64,000 bases of DNA from Candidatus Binataceae bacterium. Lineage in GTDB: Bacteria; Desulfobacterota; Binatia; Binatales; Binataceae. The stretch lies in the NCBI GenBank assembly GCA_015478645.1, contig JADMIL010000005.1:1-64000 (forward strand). The letters run 5' to 3'. Below the pieces are notes generated by a model that saw only the letters and a list, made by a program, of their open reading frames with translations, was not told the origin of the DNA and did no database searches. Shown here in pieces: positions 53,548-64,000 of this stretch; positions within the stretch are counted from its first letter, which is position 1, and every line of letters starts with the position of its first letter. The translations under genes and the position numbers were made by a program.

Positions 53548-55002
53548 TCAGATTGCGCCGGTGCAGAGCACCAGCGCCGTGCGCAGGCGCGCTACGGTGC
53601 GCGCGCGGCCGAGCACCGCTATCACTTCATAGATGCCTGGGCTGACGGTGCCGCCGGTCAGTGCTACGCGCACCGGCTGGGCCAGTTGGCCGAGCTTGAT
53701 CGCGAAGCGCCCGAGCACGCGCTCGAAGGCCGCGGCGATCGCCACTTCGCTGAAATCCGCGCCGAGCGAATCGAGCTCGCCGGCCAGCGCGTCGAGCGCC
53801 TCCGCAATCTCGGGCTTCAGGAATTTCGAGGCCGCCTTGGGCTCGATCGCGATCTCGTCGAGAATGTAAAAGCTCGCGAAGTCGGCCAGCTCGGCGAGTG
53901 TCTTGGCGCGCTCGCGCAGCGTCGCGACGGCGCGTTCGAGCCATGCGTCGTCGCCCGGAATCGTCCATCCGCGCTGTGCGATGAACGGTTTCACGTCCTG
54001 CGCGAGTTGCGGGACGGGCCGCTCCTTGAGGTAATGAAAGTTCAGCCAGAGCAGTTTTTCCGCGTTGAAGATGCCGGCCGACTTGCCGCAACTGGCGAAA
54101 TCGAAATAGTCGAACATCTCCTGGCGCGAGAAAATCTCCTGGTCGCCATGCGACCATCCGAGACGCACCAGGTAATTGAGCAGGGCCTCGGGAAAATAGC
54201 CGAGATCGCGATAGGCGAAGACCGAGGTCGCGCCGTGGCGCTTGGAGAGTTTCTGCCCGTCCGCCCCCATGACCATCGGCAGATGCGCATAGGCCGGCGG
54301 CTCAAGCCCGAGCGCGTAGAAAATCTGCATCTGGCGCGGAGTGTTGGGCAGATGGTCGTCGCCGCGCACGACGTGCGTGATGCCGAAGTCGAAGTCGTCG
54401 AGCACGGTGGCGAAGTTGTAGGTCGGCACGCCGTCGGAGCGGAAAATGATCAGGTCGTCGATTTCGCGGTTCTCGAACACCGCACGGCCCTTGATCAGAT
54501 CATCGACCACGGTCGCCCCTTCGTGCGGAGCGCGAAAGCGGATAGTATAGTTGCGACCCGCCTTTTTGTCGGGAAGCTCTACTTTCGGCAGCTCCGCGGG
54601 CGGCGTGCGATCGCGGCAGCGGCCGTCGTAGCCAGGCTTGCGATGCTCGCGGGTGGCCTGCTGGCGCATCGCGTCGAGCTCGGCCGCCGAGCAGAAGCAG
54701 GGATAGGCCTTGCCCTCGGCGAGCAGCTTGAGCGCGCTCTCGCGGTAGCGATCGTAGCGGCTCGACTGAAAATACTTGCGGTCGGGCGGCCCCTCGTCCC
54801 ATTCGACGCCGAGCCAGCGCAGGCTCTCGAGGATTTCGTCGAGCGACTCGCGCGTCGAGCGCTCGGTGTCGGTGTCGTCGATGCGCAGGATGAACGCGCC
54901 ATGGGCGTGGCGGGCAAACAGGTAGGCGAACAGCCCCGAGCGGACGTTCCCGATATGCAGGGCGCCGGTCGGGCTCGGCGCATAGCGCGTGCGGACGGTC
55001 AC
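53548..55002 (-). CDS. gltX: Glutamyl-tRNA synthetase
   Basis: 484 residues. Class I signatures: HIGH as ALHIGN near residue 17 and KMSKS as KLSKRHG at about 250. A zinc site is complete (CFC in YPCFCSAAELDAM and the later Tyr-x-Cys in GYDGRC). The anticodon-binding region is present at the C-terminus. It charges tRNA-Glu (and possibly tRNA-Gln where GatCAB is used). It lies 97 bp downstream of guaA on the same strand. Confidence 0.96.
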   Translation of the reverse strand: MTVRTRYAPSPTGALHIGNVRSGLFAYLFARHAHGAFILRIDDTDTERSTRESLDEILESLRWLGVEWDEGPPDRKYFQSSRYDRYRESALKLLAEGKAYPCFCSAAELDAMRQQATREHRKPGYDGRCRDRTPPAELPKVELPDKKAGRNYTIRFRAPHEGATVVDDLIKGRAVFENREIDDLIIFRSDGVPTYNFATVLDDFDFGITHVVRGDDHLPNTPRQMQIFYALGLEPPAYAHLPMVMGADGQKLSKRHGATSVFAYRDLGYFPEALLNYLVRLGWSHGDQEIFSRQEMFDYFDFASCGKSAGIFNAEKLLWLNFHYLKERPVPQLAQDVKPFIAQRGWTIPGDDAWLERAVATLRERAKTLAELADFASFYILDEIAIEPKAASKFLKPEIAEALDALAGELDSLGADFSEVAIAAAFERVLGRFAIKLGQLAQPVRVALTGGTVSPGIYEVIAVLGRARTVARLRTALVLCTGAI

Positions 55003-55099
55003 GAGATCATCACCATGCGGACGATTTTATCAACTTTTGCGGCCGACTGCGCGCGCCGACGAGATCGACTGCGCCCGCTTCAGCGGCCGCCCGCGCCGG

Positions 55100-56632
<1,533 letters not shown>

Positions 56633-56717
56633 AAAGCTCTGCCTTGCTCAAAGAATATAGCCGAGCGCGGCGGCGCGGCGAAGCGCATGGGGCTTAATTA
56701 TGACCGCGCGGTGTTAT

Positions 56718-56778
56718 GTCACCCTGAGCGCAGCGAACGGGTCCCGGATCCGGGATTCCTCGCTCCGCTCAGAATGAT
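56718..56778. repeat. MITE-like palindromic repeat, copy G (core only)
   Basis: The inner arms and centre TCCCGGATCCGGGA survive, but the terminal repeats are gone. It lies between CTTAATTA sequences at 56694-56701 and 56799-56806, both followed by similar sequence. It sits between guaA and der. Confidence 0.78.
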
Positions 56779-56882
56779 CGAGAATGCGCGGCCCATGACT
56801 TAATTAAAACCGCGGCTTTGACTGGGATGCGGACGAGTCCGCGAAGTCGCGCTTTTGGTGACTCGCCCGCACCCCATGCCCG

Positions 56883-58358
56883 CTAATGGCGGGCGTCGCC
56901 GGGACGGCGCAGCTTGGCGCGCGCGGCGCGCACGCGCGGCGCGGCGGCAGCCGGCGGCGGTCGCGATTCGACCCATGAACGGCCGGTGCGGCGGAACTCG
57001 AGACGCAGCGGTGTGCCGACGCCGTCGAGCCGCAGGGCGGCGCGAAAGCGCCCTTCGAGAAAGCGGATGTAATGGGCCGGGATGTCGCGCTCGACGTTGG
57101 TGAAAAATACCAGTCGCGGCGGCGCGCTGCCGGTCTGCGTCACGTACATCATCTTGAGCCGGCGCCGGCCGACCAGCGGCGGATCCTGCGCGTCGATGGT
57201 CTCGGCCAGGATGCGGTTGAGCTGCGCGGTCTGAAACGCCGAATGCCATCCGTCGCCCGCGCGCGCCGCGGCCGGCAGGATGTCGTCGACGCCGTCGCCA
57301 GTGATCGCCGAGGTGAAGATCATCGCGGCGAACTCGAGAAACGGATGGCGATGGTAGGCGTCGCGCACGAAGATCGGCACGCGCTTGCCGGTCTTGGCCG
57401 CCGCGTCCCACTTGTTGCACACCACGACCATCGCGCGGTCGTTGCTCTCGACCAGCCGCGCCAGCCGCACGTCCTGATCGGTGATGCCCTCGGTCGCGTC
57501 GATTACCAGCACCAGCACTTCGGCGCGGCGAATTACCTCGATCGCGCGGCCGACCGAATGATGCTCGAGGTCGCCTTCGACCTTGGGCGGCCGGCGGATG
57601 CCCGCGGTGTCGATCAGCAGCACGTCGCGGCCACCCGCGTCGAGGCGCACGTCGACCGGATCGCGCGTGGTGCCCGGACGATCGTCGACGATCGCGCGAT
57701 CGTACCCGGCGAGCCGATTGAGGATCGACGACTTGCCGACGTTGGGCCGGCCGATCAACGCCACGCGCAGGTCGGGCCGATGCTCGGCGACCGCTTCGCG
57801 CGGCGGCATCTGCGCCACGATCGCGTCGAGCAGATCGCCCATGCCCAGTCCGTGCGCCGCGGAAATAAACGTCACGCTGGCCAGCCCGAGCGCATAGGCC
57901 TCGGCGGCCGACGCTTCCTGGTTGGCATGGTCGACCTTGTTAACCGCGGCGATCACCGGGCGGCCGGTCTCGCGGATGAGCGCGAGCGCTTCGCGATCGC
58001 CGGTGGTGATGCCGGCGCGGCCGTCGATCACCAGCACCACGAGGTCGGCCGCCGCGACGGCGGCCAGCGCCTCTTCGACCGCGCGTTCGGTGGCCGGCTC
58101 GCGCGCGTAGAGCTCGAGGCCGCCGCTGTCGGCGATGACGAACTCGTGATCCTCATGCGTCGCGCGCGCCAGGTTGACGTCGCGCGTGGTGCCGGCGATT
58201 GCGCTGACGATGGCGCGTCCGCGTCCCGCGATCCGATTGAAGATGGTCGACTTGCCGACGTTCGCGCGGCCGACCAGCACGACTACCGGAAGGCCACCGG
58301 CGTTGCTCGCGACCAGGCTCGGCCCGGCCGCGGGATTGGTTTTGGTGCGCGTCGTCAT
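56883..58358 (-). CDS. der: Ribosome biogenesis GTPase Der (EngA)
   Basis: 491 residues with two GTPase domains, typical of Der: G1 loops GRANVGKSTIFN and GRPNVGKSSILN, G3 DSGG and DTAGI, G4 NKVD and NKWD. A C-terminal KH-like domain follows, with an Arg-rich tail. It helps assembly of the 50S subunit. ATG 58358 lies 1 bp from the era stop, so the genes are coupled. Confidence 0.96.
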   Translation of the reverse strand: MTTRTKTNPAAGPSLVASNAGGLPVVVLVGRANVGKSTIFNRIAGRGRAIVSAIAGTTRDVNLARATHEDHEFVIADSGGLELYAREPATERAVEEALAAVAAADLVVLVIDGRAGITTGDREALALIRETGRPVIAAVNKVDHANQEASAAEAYALGLASVTFISAAHGLGMGDLLDAIVAQMPPREAVAEHRPDLRVALIGRPNVGKSSILNRLAGYDRAIVDDRPGTTRDPVDVRLDAGGRDVLLIDTAGIRRPPKVEGDLEHHSVGRAIEVIRRAEVLVLVIDATEGITDQDVRLARLVESNDRAMVVVCNKWDAAAKTGKRVPIFVRDAYHRHPFLEFAAMIFTSAITGDGVDDILPAAARAGDGWHSAFQTAQLNRILAETIDAQDPPLVGRRRLKMMYVTQTGSAPPRLVFFTNVERDIPAHYIRFLEGRFRAALRLDGVGTPLRLEFRRTGRSWVESRPPPAAAAPRVRAARAKLRRPGDARH

Positions 58359-58359
58359 C

Positions 58360-59256
58360 TTACAATCCGAGCTCCTTGAGGCGGCGCGGATCGCCGGTCC
58401 ATCCGCGCTCGACCTTGACGCGCAAGGCGAGGAACAGGTGCCGCCCGAGCATCTGCTCGAGCTCGCGGCGCGCGCCGGTGCCGATCTCCTTGAGCTGGCG
58501 CCCGCCGGCGCCAATCACCATGCCCTTGTGCGCTTCGCGTTCGACGATAATCAGGGCTTCGATGCGGGTGAGGTTGCGATCGGCCTCTTCCGCAAATTGC
58601 TCGACCAGCACGGCGGTGGAAAACGGAATCTCCTGGCGCATCGCGAGAAACAGCTTCTCGCGAATCACCTCCTCGGCGATCATCCGTTCGGTCTGGTCGG
58701 TGTATTCGTCACCCGGCATCAGCGGCGGCCCCGCCGGGAGCATCTGCTTGATCACGCGCACCAGCTCGTCGACGTTGTCGCCGGTCAGCGCGCTGATCGG
58801 CACGATCTCGGCGCGCGTGGCGGCCGCGTGAATCTCCGCCACCAGCGCCATCAGACGCTCGCGCGACGCGCGATCGATCTTGTTGATCGCGACGATCAGC
58901 GGCCGGCCGAGCGCGGCGGCGTCGGCCAGAAAGGCGCGATCGTCGCCCGACAGCGCTCCGCCCGCCGCGACCACCGCGACGATCACCTCGCCCTCCGCGA
59001 GGCATCGATGAGCCGTCTCGACCATCCGGCGGTTGAGCTGATGGCGCGGCTGATGGAGTCCGGGCGTATCGATCAGGATCATCTGCGCGTCGGGATCCGA
59101 GCGAATGCCCAGGATGCGGCGGCGCGTGGTCTGCGGCCGGGGCGTGACGATCGCGACCTTCTGTCCGACCAGGCGGTTGAGCAGCGTCGATTTACCGACG
59201 TTGGTCTGGCCGCCAATCGTGACGAAGCCCGCGCGATGAGTACTAGTTTCGCTCAC
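58360..59256 (-). CDS. era: GTPase Era
   Basis: 298 residues. G1 is GQTNVGKSTLLN, G3 is DTPG, G4 is NKID; the C-terminal KH domain is present (VIGAGGRQLKEIGTGARRELEQMLG). It binds 16S rRNA during 30S maturation. Its start overlaps the rnc stop by 14 bp, an era-rnc linkage common in bacteria. Confidence 0.96.
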   Translation of the reverse strand: MSETSTHRAGFVTIGGQTNVGKSTLLNRLVGQKVAIVTPRPQTTRRRILGIRSDPDAQMILIDTPGLHQPRHQLNRRMVETAHRCLAEGEVIVAVVAAGGALSGDDRAFLADAAALGRPLIVAINKIDRASRERLMALVAEIHAAATRAEIVPISALTGDNVDELVRVIKQMLPAGPPLMPGDEYTDQTERMIAEEVIREKLFLAMRQEIPFSTAVLVEQFAEEADRNLTRIEALIIVEREAHKGMVIGAGGRQLKEIGTGARRELEQMLGRHLFLALRVKVERGWTGDPRRLKELGL

Positions 59257-60019
59257 TATTATCCTGTTCGATGCGGTCGAGTGCGGCGCGCGCCGCCGCC
59301 TGTTCGCTCTGTTTCTTGCTGCCGCCTTCGCCCATCCCGAGGTCGCGGCCGGCCACGCGGATGCGCGTGGTGAAGCGCTTGGCGTGATCGGGTCCGCGCG
59401 CGGCGACCAGTTCGTAGACCGGCTGGGCGCGGAAGCGGCGATAGGCGACCTCCTGCAATTCGGTCTTGTAGTCGCGCTCGGCCGACGGGCCGCCGATATC
59501 GTCGGTGAACAGGCGCTCGACCACGCCCTTGGCCGGCGCGAGTCCGGCGTCGGTATAGATTGCGCCGATCACCGCTTCGAAGGCGGCGGCCAGGATCGAG
59601 GTCTTGTCGCGCCCGCCGCTCTTCTCCTCGCCCTTGCCCAGGCGCAGCTTGCGGCCCAAGCCAATCTCGAGCGCCTTGAGCGCGAGCGTGCGGCCGTTGA
59701 CGATCGACGCGCGCTCCTTGGACAGCGCGCCCTCCTTGGCCTCGGGAAAGCGGCGCATCAGGAGGTCGGCGATCGCGAGATCAAGCACCGCGTCGCCGAG
59801 AAATTCGAGCCGCTCGTAATGCGGCTCGCCGGCCGCCACGGCGCTCGGATGGGTCAGCGCAATGGCCAGCAGATCCGGCCGCTGAAACGAATATGCCAGA
59901 GTGCGCTCGAGATCCGCGTTGCTGTTTTCAGGCGGAGACGGCGGCTCCGCCGCGGAGCGAGTCGCACCCGGGAATAATCCGGCGAATAATCTGGCCAACC
60001 ACTTGCGCGCCCTCGACAA
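59243..60019 (-). CDS. rnc: Ribonuclease III
   Basis: 258 residues. RNase III signature ERLEFLGDAVLDLAI at about 70, the second catalytic acid region FEAVIGAIYTDAG, then a dsRNA-binding domain ending RIEQDNSERN. The start is TTG at 60019: GGTGGAGG lies 6 nt before it and no ATG occurs before the domain. This makes a 92-bp overlap with mtaB. The N-terminal 40 residues are not part of the core fold. Confidence 0.94.
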   Translation of the reverse strand: MSRARKWLARLFAGLFPGATRSAAEPPSPPENSNADLERTLAYSFQRPDLLAIALTHPSAVAAGEPHYERLEFLGDAVLDLAIADLLMRRFPEAKEGALSKERASIVNGRTLALKALEIGLGRKLRLGKGEEKSGGRDKTSILAAAFEAVIGAIYTDAGLAPAKGVVERLFTDDIGGPSAERDYKTELQEVAYRRFRAQPVYELVAARGPDHAKRFTTRIRVAGRDLGMGEGGSKKQSEQAAARAALDRIEQDNSERN

Positions 60020-61265
60020 ACGATGCCTCCACCTCGACCTCGGAATTGATCAGTTCGGCGGGTCCGTCGGCGGCCACCCGCACGTAATTGCGGCTATAGC
60101 CGCAGAGCCGGCCCTCGATCCGTTCTTCAAGTAGTACCTTAAGTATGCTCCCGGCCGCACGCGCGGCAAAATCCGTCCGCTTGCGCTCGCCCAGCGCGCG
60201 CAGCGCGGCCGCCCGCCGCTTGATCTCGGCCGGCGCCACGCGATCGCCGAACTTGGCCGCGGTGGTCCCGGCCCGCACCGAGTAAGGGAAGACGTGGAAG
60301 TAGGCCAGCGGCAGGCTCTCGACAAATCTAAAGTATTGCTCGAACTGAAACGGCGACTCGCCGGGAAAGCCCGCGATCAGGTCGGTGCCGATCGCCGCCG
60401 TGGGCATCGCCGCAACGACCCGCTCGACGCGCTCGCGGAAATGCGCCGTATCGTACCGCCGCCGCATCCGCGCCAGCGTCGCGTCCTCGCCGGATTGCAG
60501 CGGCAGATGGAAATGCGGGCAGAACTTTTCGTTCCCCGCGACGATCGCGATCGCGCGATCGCTCAGCTCCTCGGGATCGATCGAGCTTATCCGGACGCGC
60601 TCGATCGGCGAGCGCTCGGCCACCATCTCGAGCAAATCCTCGAGCACTGCCGGCGGGTCGAGGTCGCGGCCGTAGCCGCCCAGATGCACGCCGGTCAGAA
60701 TCACTTCACGAAAGCCGCGCGCGTGCAGCCCGTCGATCGCCTCGATCACGCGGCGCGGCTCGACGCTGCGCGACTGTCCGCGCGCGAACGGCACGATGCA
60801 AAACGTGCAGAACTGATCGCATCCCTCCTGCAATTTCAGGTAGGCGCGCGTGCGCCCGTCGAGCGCGACCGTGCCCAGCTCGATCGCCGCGCGCTCCTTG
60901 CGCAGGTTCGCGACCATCACGCGTTCGGTGGCCTCGCCGCGCACCGCGCGCTCGAGATCGCCCGGCCGGCCGAGGCCGACCACCGCGTCGACCATCGACG
61001 CGTTGTCGAGCCGGGCGGGATTGGCCTGCGCGAGGCATCCGGTCATGATCACGCGCGCGTGCGGATTAAGCCGGCGCGCGCGCCGCGCCAGGCGCAGGCT
61101 CTCGGTGTCGGCGCGATCGGTAATCGTGCAGGTGTTGACGATATAGACGTCGGCCGGCTCGCTGAACTCAGCCCGCTCCATGCCGAGTGCGCCCAGGCGC
61201 GACTCGATCATGGCCGAGTCGTACTGGTTGACCTTGCAGCCCAGCGTGGCGATCGCGAAACGCAT
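59928..61265 (-). CDS. mtaB: tRNA t6A37 methylthiotransferase MtaB
   Basis: 445 residues. Adds a methylthio group to t6A37 of certain tRNAs. The MTTase N-domain cysteines are in TLGCKVNQYDS, NTCTITD and MTGCLAQ; the radical-SAM cluster is EGCDQFCTFCIVPF (CxxxCxxC); a TRAM-like C-terminal domain follows. The stop lies inside rnc. It forms a tRNA-modification run with mnmA and the desulfurase. Confidence 0.94.
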   Translation of the reverse strand: MRFAIATLGCKVNQYDSAMIESRLGALGMERAEFSEPADVYIVNTCTITDRADTESLRLARRARRLNPHARVIMTGCLAQANPARLDNASMVDAVVGLGRPGDLERAVRGEATERVMVANLRKERAAIELGTVALDGRTRAYLKLQEGCDQFCTFCIVPFARGQSRSVEPRRVIEAIDGLHARGFREVILTGVHLGGYGRDLDPPAVLEDLLEMVAERSPIERVRISSIDPEELSDRAIAIVAGNEKFCPHFHLPLQSGEDATLARMRRRYDTAHFRERVERVVAAMPTAAIGTDLIAGFPGESPFQFEQYFRFVESLPLAYFHVFPYSVRAGTTAAKFGDRVAPAEIKRRAAALRALGERKRTDFAARAAGSILKVLLEERIEGRLCGYSRNYVRVAADGPAELINSEVEVEASFVEGAQVVGQIIRRIIPGCDSLRGGAAVSA

Positions 61266-61271
61266 TGCGCC

Positions 61272-62366
<1,095 letters not shown>

Positions 62367-62385
62367 CGGATGGTCTCCGCTGCGC

Positions 62386-63555
62386 TCATCGCAAAGCCTC
62401 GGCGTCGCGCAGCGGCTCGGCCGCGGCGACGCGCCGCCAGACGCGTGCGATCGCGGCGGCGGCGTAAGCGATCTCGTCGGCGGTCGTGCTCCAGCCCAGA
62501 CTCAGACGCAGCGAACTGCGCGCGGCGTCGGCACTGCGGCCCATCGCCGTCAGCACATGCGACGGCTCGACCGCGCCCGCCGCGCACGCCGAGCCCATCG
62601 AGACCGCCACGCCTTCGAGATCGAGCGCGATCAGCAGGCTCTCGCCGCGCACGCCAGGAAAGGTGACGTTGATCGTATTGGCGGCGCGCCCGTCTTCCGG
62701 CCCGTTCAAACGCAATCCGGGAATCGCGCCGCGCAGATGGCTCAGCAGGGCGTGGGCGAATGCGGCGACGCGGCGATTTTCGTCCGGCCGCGTGCGCGCA
62801 ACTTCCTCGGCTGCCGCGCCGAAGCCGACCGCGCCAATCAGATTCGGCGTGCCGGCGCGCAGCCCGCGCTCCTGCGGACCGCCGAGCATCACGGGCGCGA
62901 GCCGCGCACCAGGACGAATATAAAGCGCACCGATACCCGCGGGACCGCCGAGCTTGTGCGCGCTAATCGTCATCAGATCGCAGCCGAGATCGGTCGCGGC
63001 GACGGGTATGCGGCCGACGGCCTGCGCGGCGTCGAGATGAAACGTCGCACCGGCGCGCGCGGCCGCCGCGGCGATTGGCGCGGTCGCGAGCATCGTGCCG
63101 ACCTCGGCGTTGACGATCGCGAGCGTCACCAGCGCGGTGCGATCGTCGATCGCTTCGGCGATCTCCTCCGGCGCAATTCGGCCGTCGCGGTCGGGCGCGA
63201 CGCGCGTCACGCTGAAGCCACTCCCCTCGAGATCGGCGACCGGCGCGATTACCGACGAATGCTCGATCGACGACGTGACGATATGCCGGCGGGATTCGCC
63301 CGCCGCGCGCGCCGCGCCGAAAATCGCCAGGTTGTTCGATTCGGTGCCGCCGCTGGTAAAGACGATCGTGCGCGCGGGCGCCTCGATCAGCTTGGCCACC
63401 TGCTCGCGCGCCGCCTCGAGCGATCGGCGCGCCGCCTGGCCCATCCGATGAATCGACGCGGGGTTGCCGTGCGATGCCTCGGCCATCCGCGCCATCGCGG
63501 CGCGCGCCACGGGGCGGATCGGCGACCCGGCGTTATGATCGAGATAGGCGCTCAT
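62386..63555 (-). CDS. Cysteine desulfurase (NifS/IscS class)
   Basis: 389-residue PLP enzyme. N-terminal YLDHNAGSP motif; PLP Lys in TISAHKLGGPAGIGALY; the persulfide Cys in SMGSACAAGAVEPSH. It liberates sulfur for MnmA and Fe-S clusters. Class I type; NifS- versus IscS-like cannot be settled here. It heads the run of tRNA and RNA genes on the minus strand. Confidence 0.92.
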   Translation of the reverse strand: MSAYLDHNAGSPIRPVARAAMARMAEASHGNPASIHRMGQAARRSLEAAREQVAKLIEAPARTIVFTSGGTESNNLAIFGAARAAGESRRHIVTSSIEHSSVIAPVADLEGSGFSVTRVAPDRDGRIAPEEIAEAIDDRTALVTLAIVNAEVGTMLATAPIAAAAARAGATFHLDAAQAVGRIPVAATDLGCDLMTISAHKLGGPAGIGALYIRPGARLAPVMLGGPQERGLRAGTPNLIGAVGFGAAAEEVARTRPDENRRVAAFAHALLSHLRGAIPGLRLNGPEDGRAANTINVTFPGVRGESLLIALDLEGVAVSMGSACAAGAVEPSHVLTAMGRSADAARSSLRLSLGWSTTADEIAYAAAAIARVWRRVAAAEPLRDAEALR

Positions 63556-63783
63556 ATCGATAGTTTTGATAACCCGCGAAAAACTCTAACTTATCCTACT
63601 GACCCTTACGGCAAAAGACTGCTGACCCGACCGGCAAAAGACGGGGGTTGCGATGCTCGGATAGCTCACCTCGATTTCATTAGGAGGATTCCAGGGCCGG
63701 GCGTGCGAGAAATCCGCTGGTGGGGAAGATTGTTCGTCGGTTAGTATCGAGGAGCAAAACTCTTTCGCCGGCGGCTGCATCGC
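63556..63783. other. Gap between cysteine desulfurase and PhzF fragment
   Basis: 228 bp. An imperfect direct repeat with CGGCAAAAGAC occurs twice (about 63609 and 63630), then AT-rich sequence with an unused GGAGG. No gene is seen. Confidence 0.35.
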
Positions 63784-64000
63784 ATGAAATCGCCGATTTA
63801 CCGATTTTTTGCGCCGAAAGCCGGCGTGCCGGAGGATCCCGTCACCGGCTCGGCCCATTGCACGCTGATTCCCTATTGGTCGGCCAAGCTCGGAAAGCAG
63901 GCGCTCAGCGCGCGGCAGTTGTCAGCGCGCGGAGGCGAGATCGAGTGCGAGATGCGCGGGGATCGCGTGACGATTGCCGGTGGTACGGTGGAATACCTAC
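63784..64000 (+). pseudogene. PhzF-family protein, C-terminal fragment
   Basis: An open frame from ATG 63784 to the edge encodes MKSPIYRFFAPKAGVPEDP, then DPVTGSAHCTL and a GGEIECEMRGDRV segment: the conserved C-terminal part of PhzF-like isomerases. The N-terminal two thirds are absent from the preceding sequence, and a stop codon at 63742 interrupts the frame. It may be a decayed remnant, or the gene may continue outside the window in an odd form. No ribosome-binding site is convincing. Confidence 0.65.

Noticed and set aside
56828-56860. A ribozyme-like GCGGACGAGTCCGC hairpin near der
   Set aside because: The hammerhead core (CUGAUGA and GAAA) is absent; only a simple 6-bp hairpin remains.

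Overview
The window is GC-rich bacterial DNA, densely packed with genes, with no rRNA, tRNA, CRISPR array or intact transposase gene seen. The mix fits an uncultured soil or sediment bacterium, perhaps of the Binatota/Desulfobacterota type: many acyl-CoA dehydrogenases, type III CoA-transferases, luciferase-like flavin oxidoreductases, VOC proteins and a box-type benzoate cluster, next to an ordinary housekeeping block. That placement is inference from gene content only.

Layout. 1-7 kb: a soluble sensor kinase, then a nitrogen block (amt, a possible small membrane ORF, a PII protein, a DUF1646 transporter) behind a good sigma-54-like promoter, then a NarL-type two-component pair. 7-20 kb: PncC, a Bcp peroxiredoxin, SDR and acyl-CoA dehydrogenases, a TfdA-like dioxygenase, a zinc alcohol dehydrogenase, a visibly AT-richer SnoaL-like gene, a tandem pair of type III CoA-transferases, two VOC proteins, a lipoprotein and a secreted protein. 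20-28 kb: amidohydrolase, enoyl-CoA hydratase and the box cluster bclA / boxR / boxC-boxB, with two TGCA-N6-TGCA-type operators. No boxA or boxD is present. 28-40 kb: SDR and acyl-CoA dehydrogenase, a VOC-LLM-hydrolase operon, an aldo/keto reductase, an MBL hydrolase, a phosphotriesterase-like metalloenzyme with a CoA-transferase, a second LLM enzyme and an HCCA-isomerase-like protein. 40-53 kb: a glycosyltransferase and glycogen-debranching-type enzyme pair, a Kelch surface protein with a Thr/Pro tail, two MFS transporters, an MsbA-like ABC exporter, a DUF2141 protein and a tiny zinc-ribbon gene. 53-63.6 kb: a long run on the minus strand of core genes for translation and RNA (gltX, guaA, der, era, rnc, mtaB, mnmA, cysteine desulfurase), ending beside a PhzF fragment.

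The most distinctive non-coding feature is a family of about 108-bp nested palindromes, with seven copies or remnants (1-50, 1278-1385, about 5003-5115, 8118-8225, 11963-12069, 51248-51354, 56718-56778). Three copies are flanked by a CTAG duplication, and two others carry one YTAR-like flank (TTAG, CTAA). This is the target pattern known for the IS5 group, so the family looks like a non-autonomous element (MITE). At three sites the flanking CTAG/CTAA also forms the stop codon of the adjacent gene. Each arm also carries its own short hairpin whose pairs are preserved where the two arms differ.
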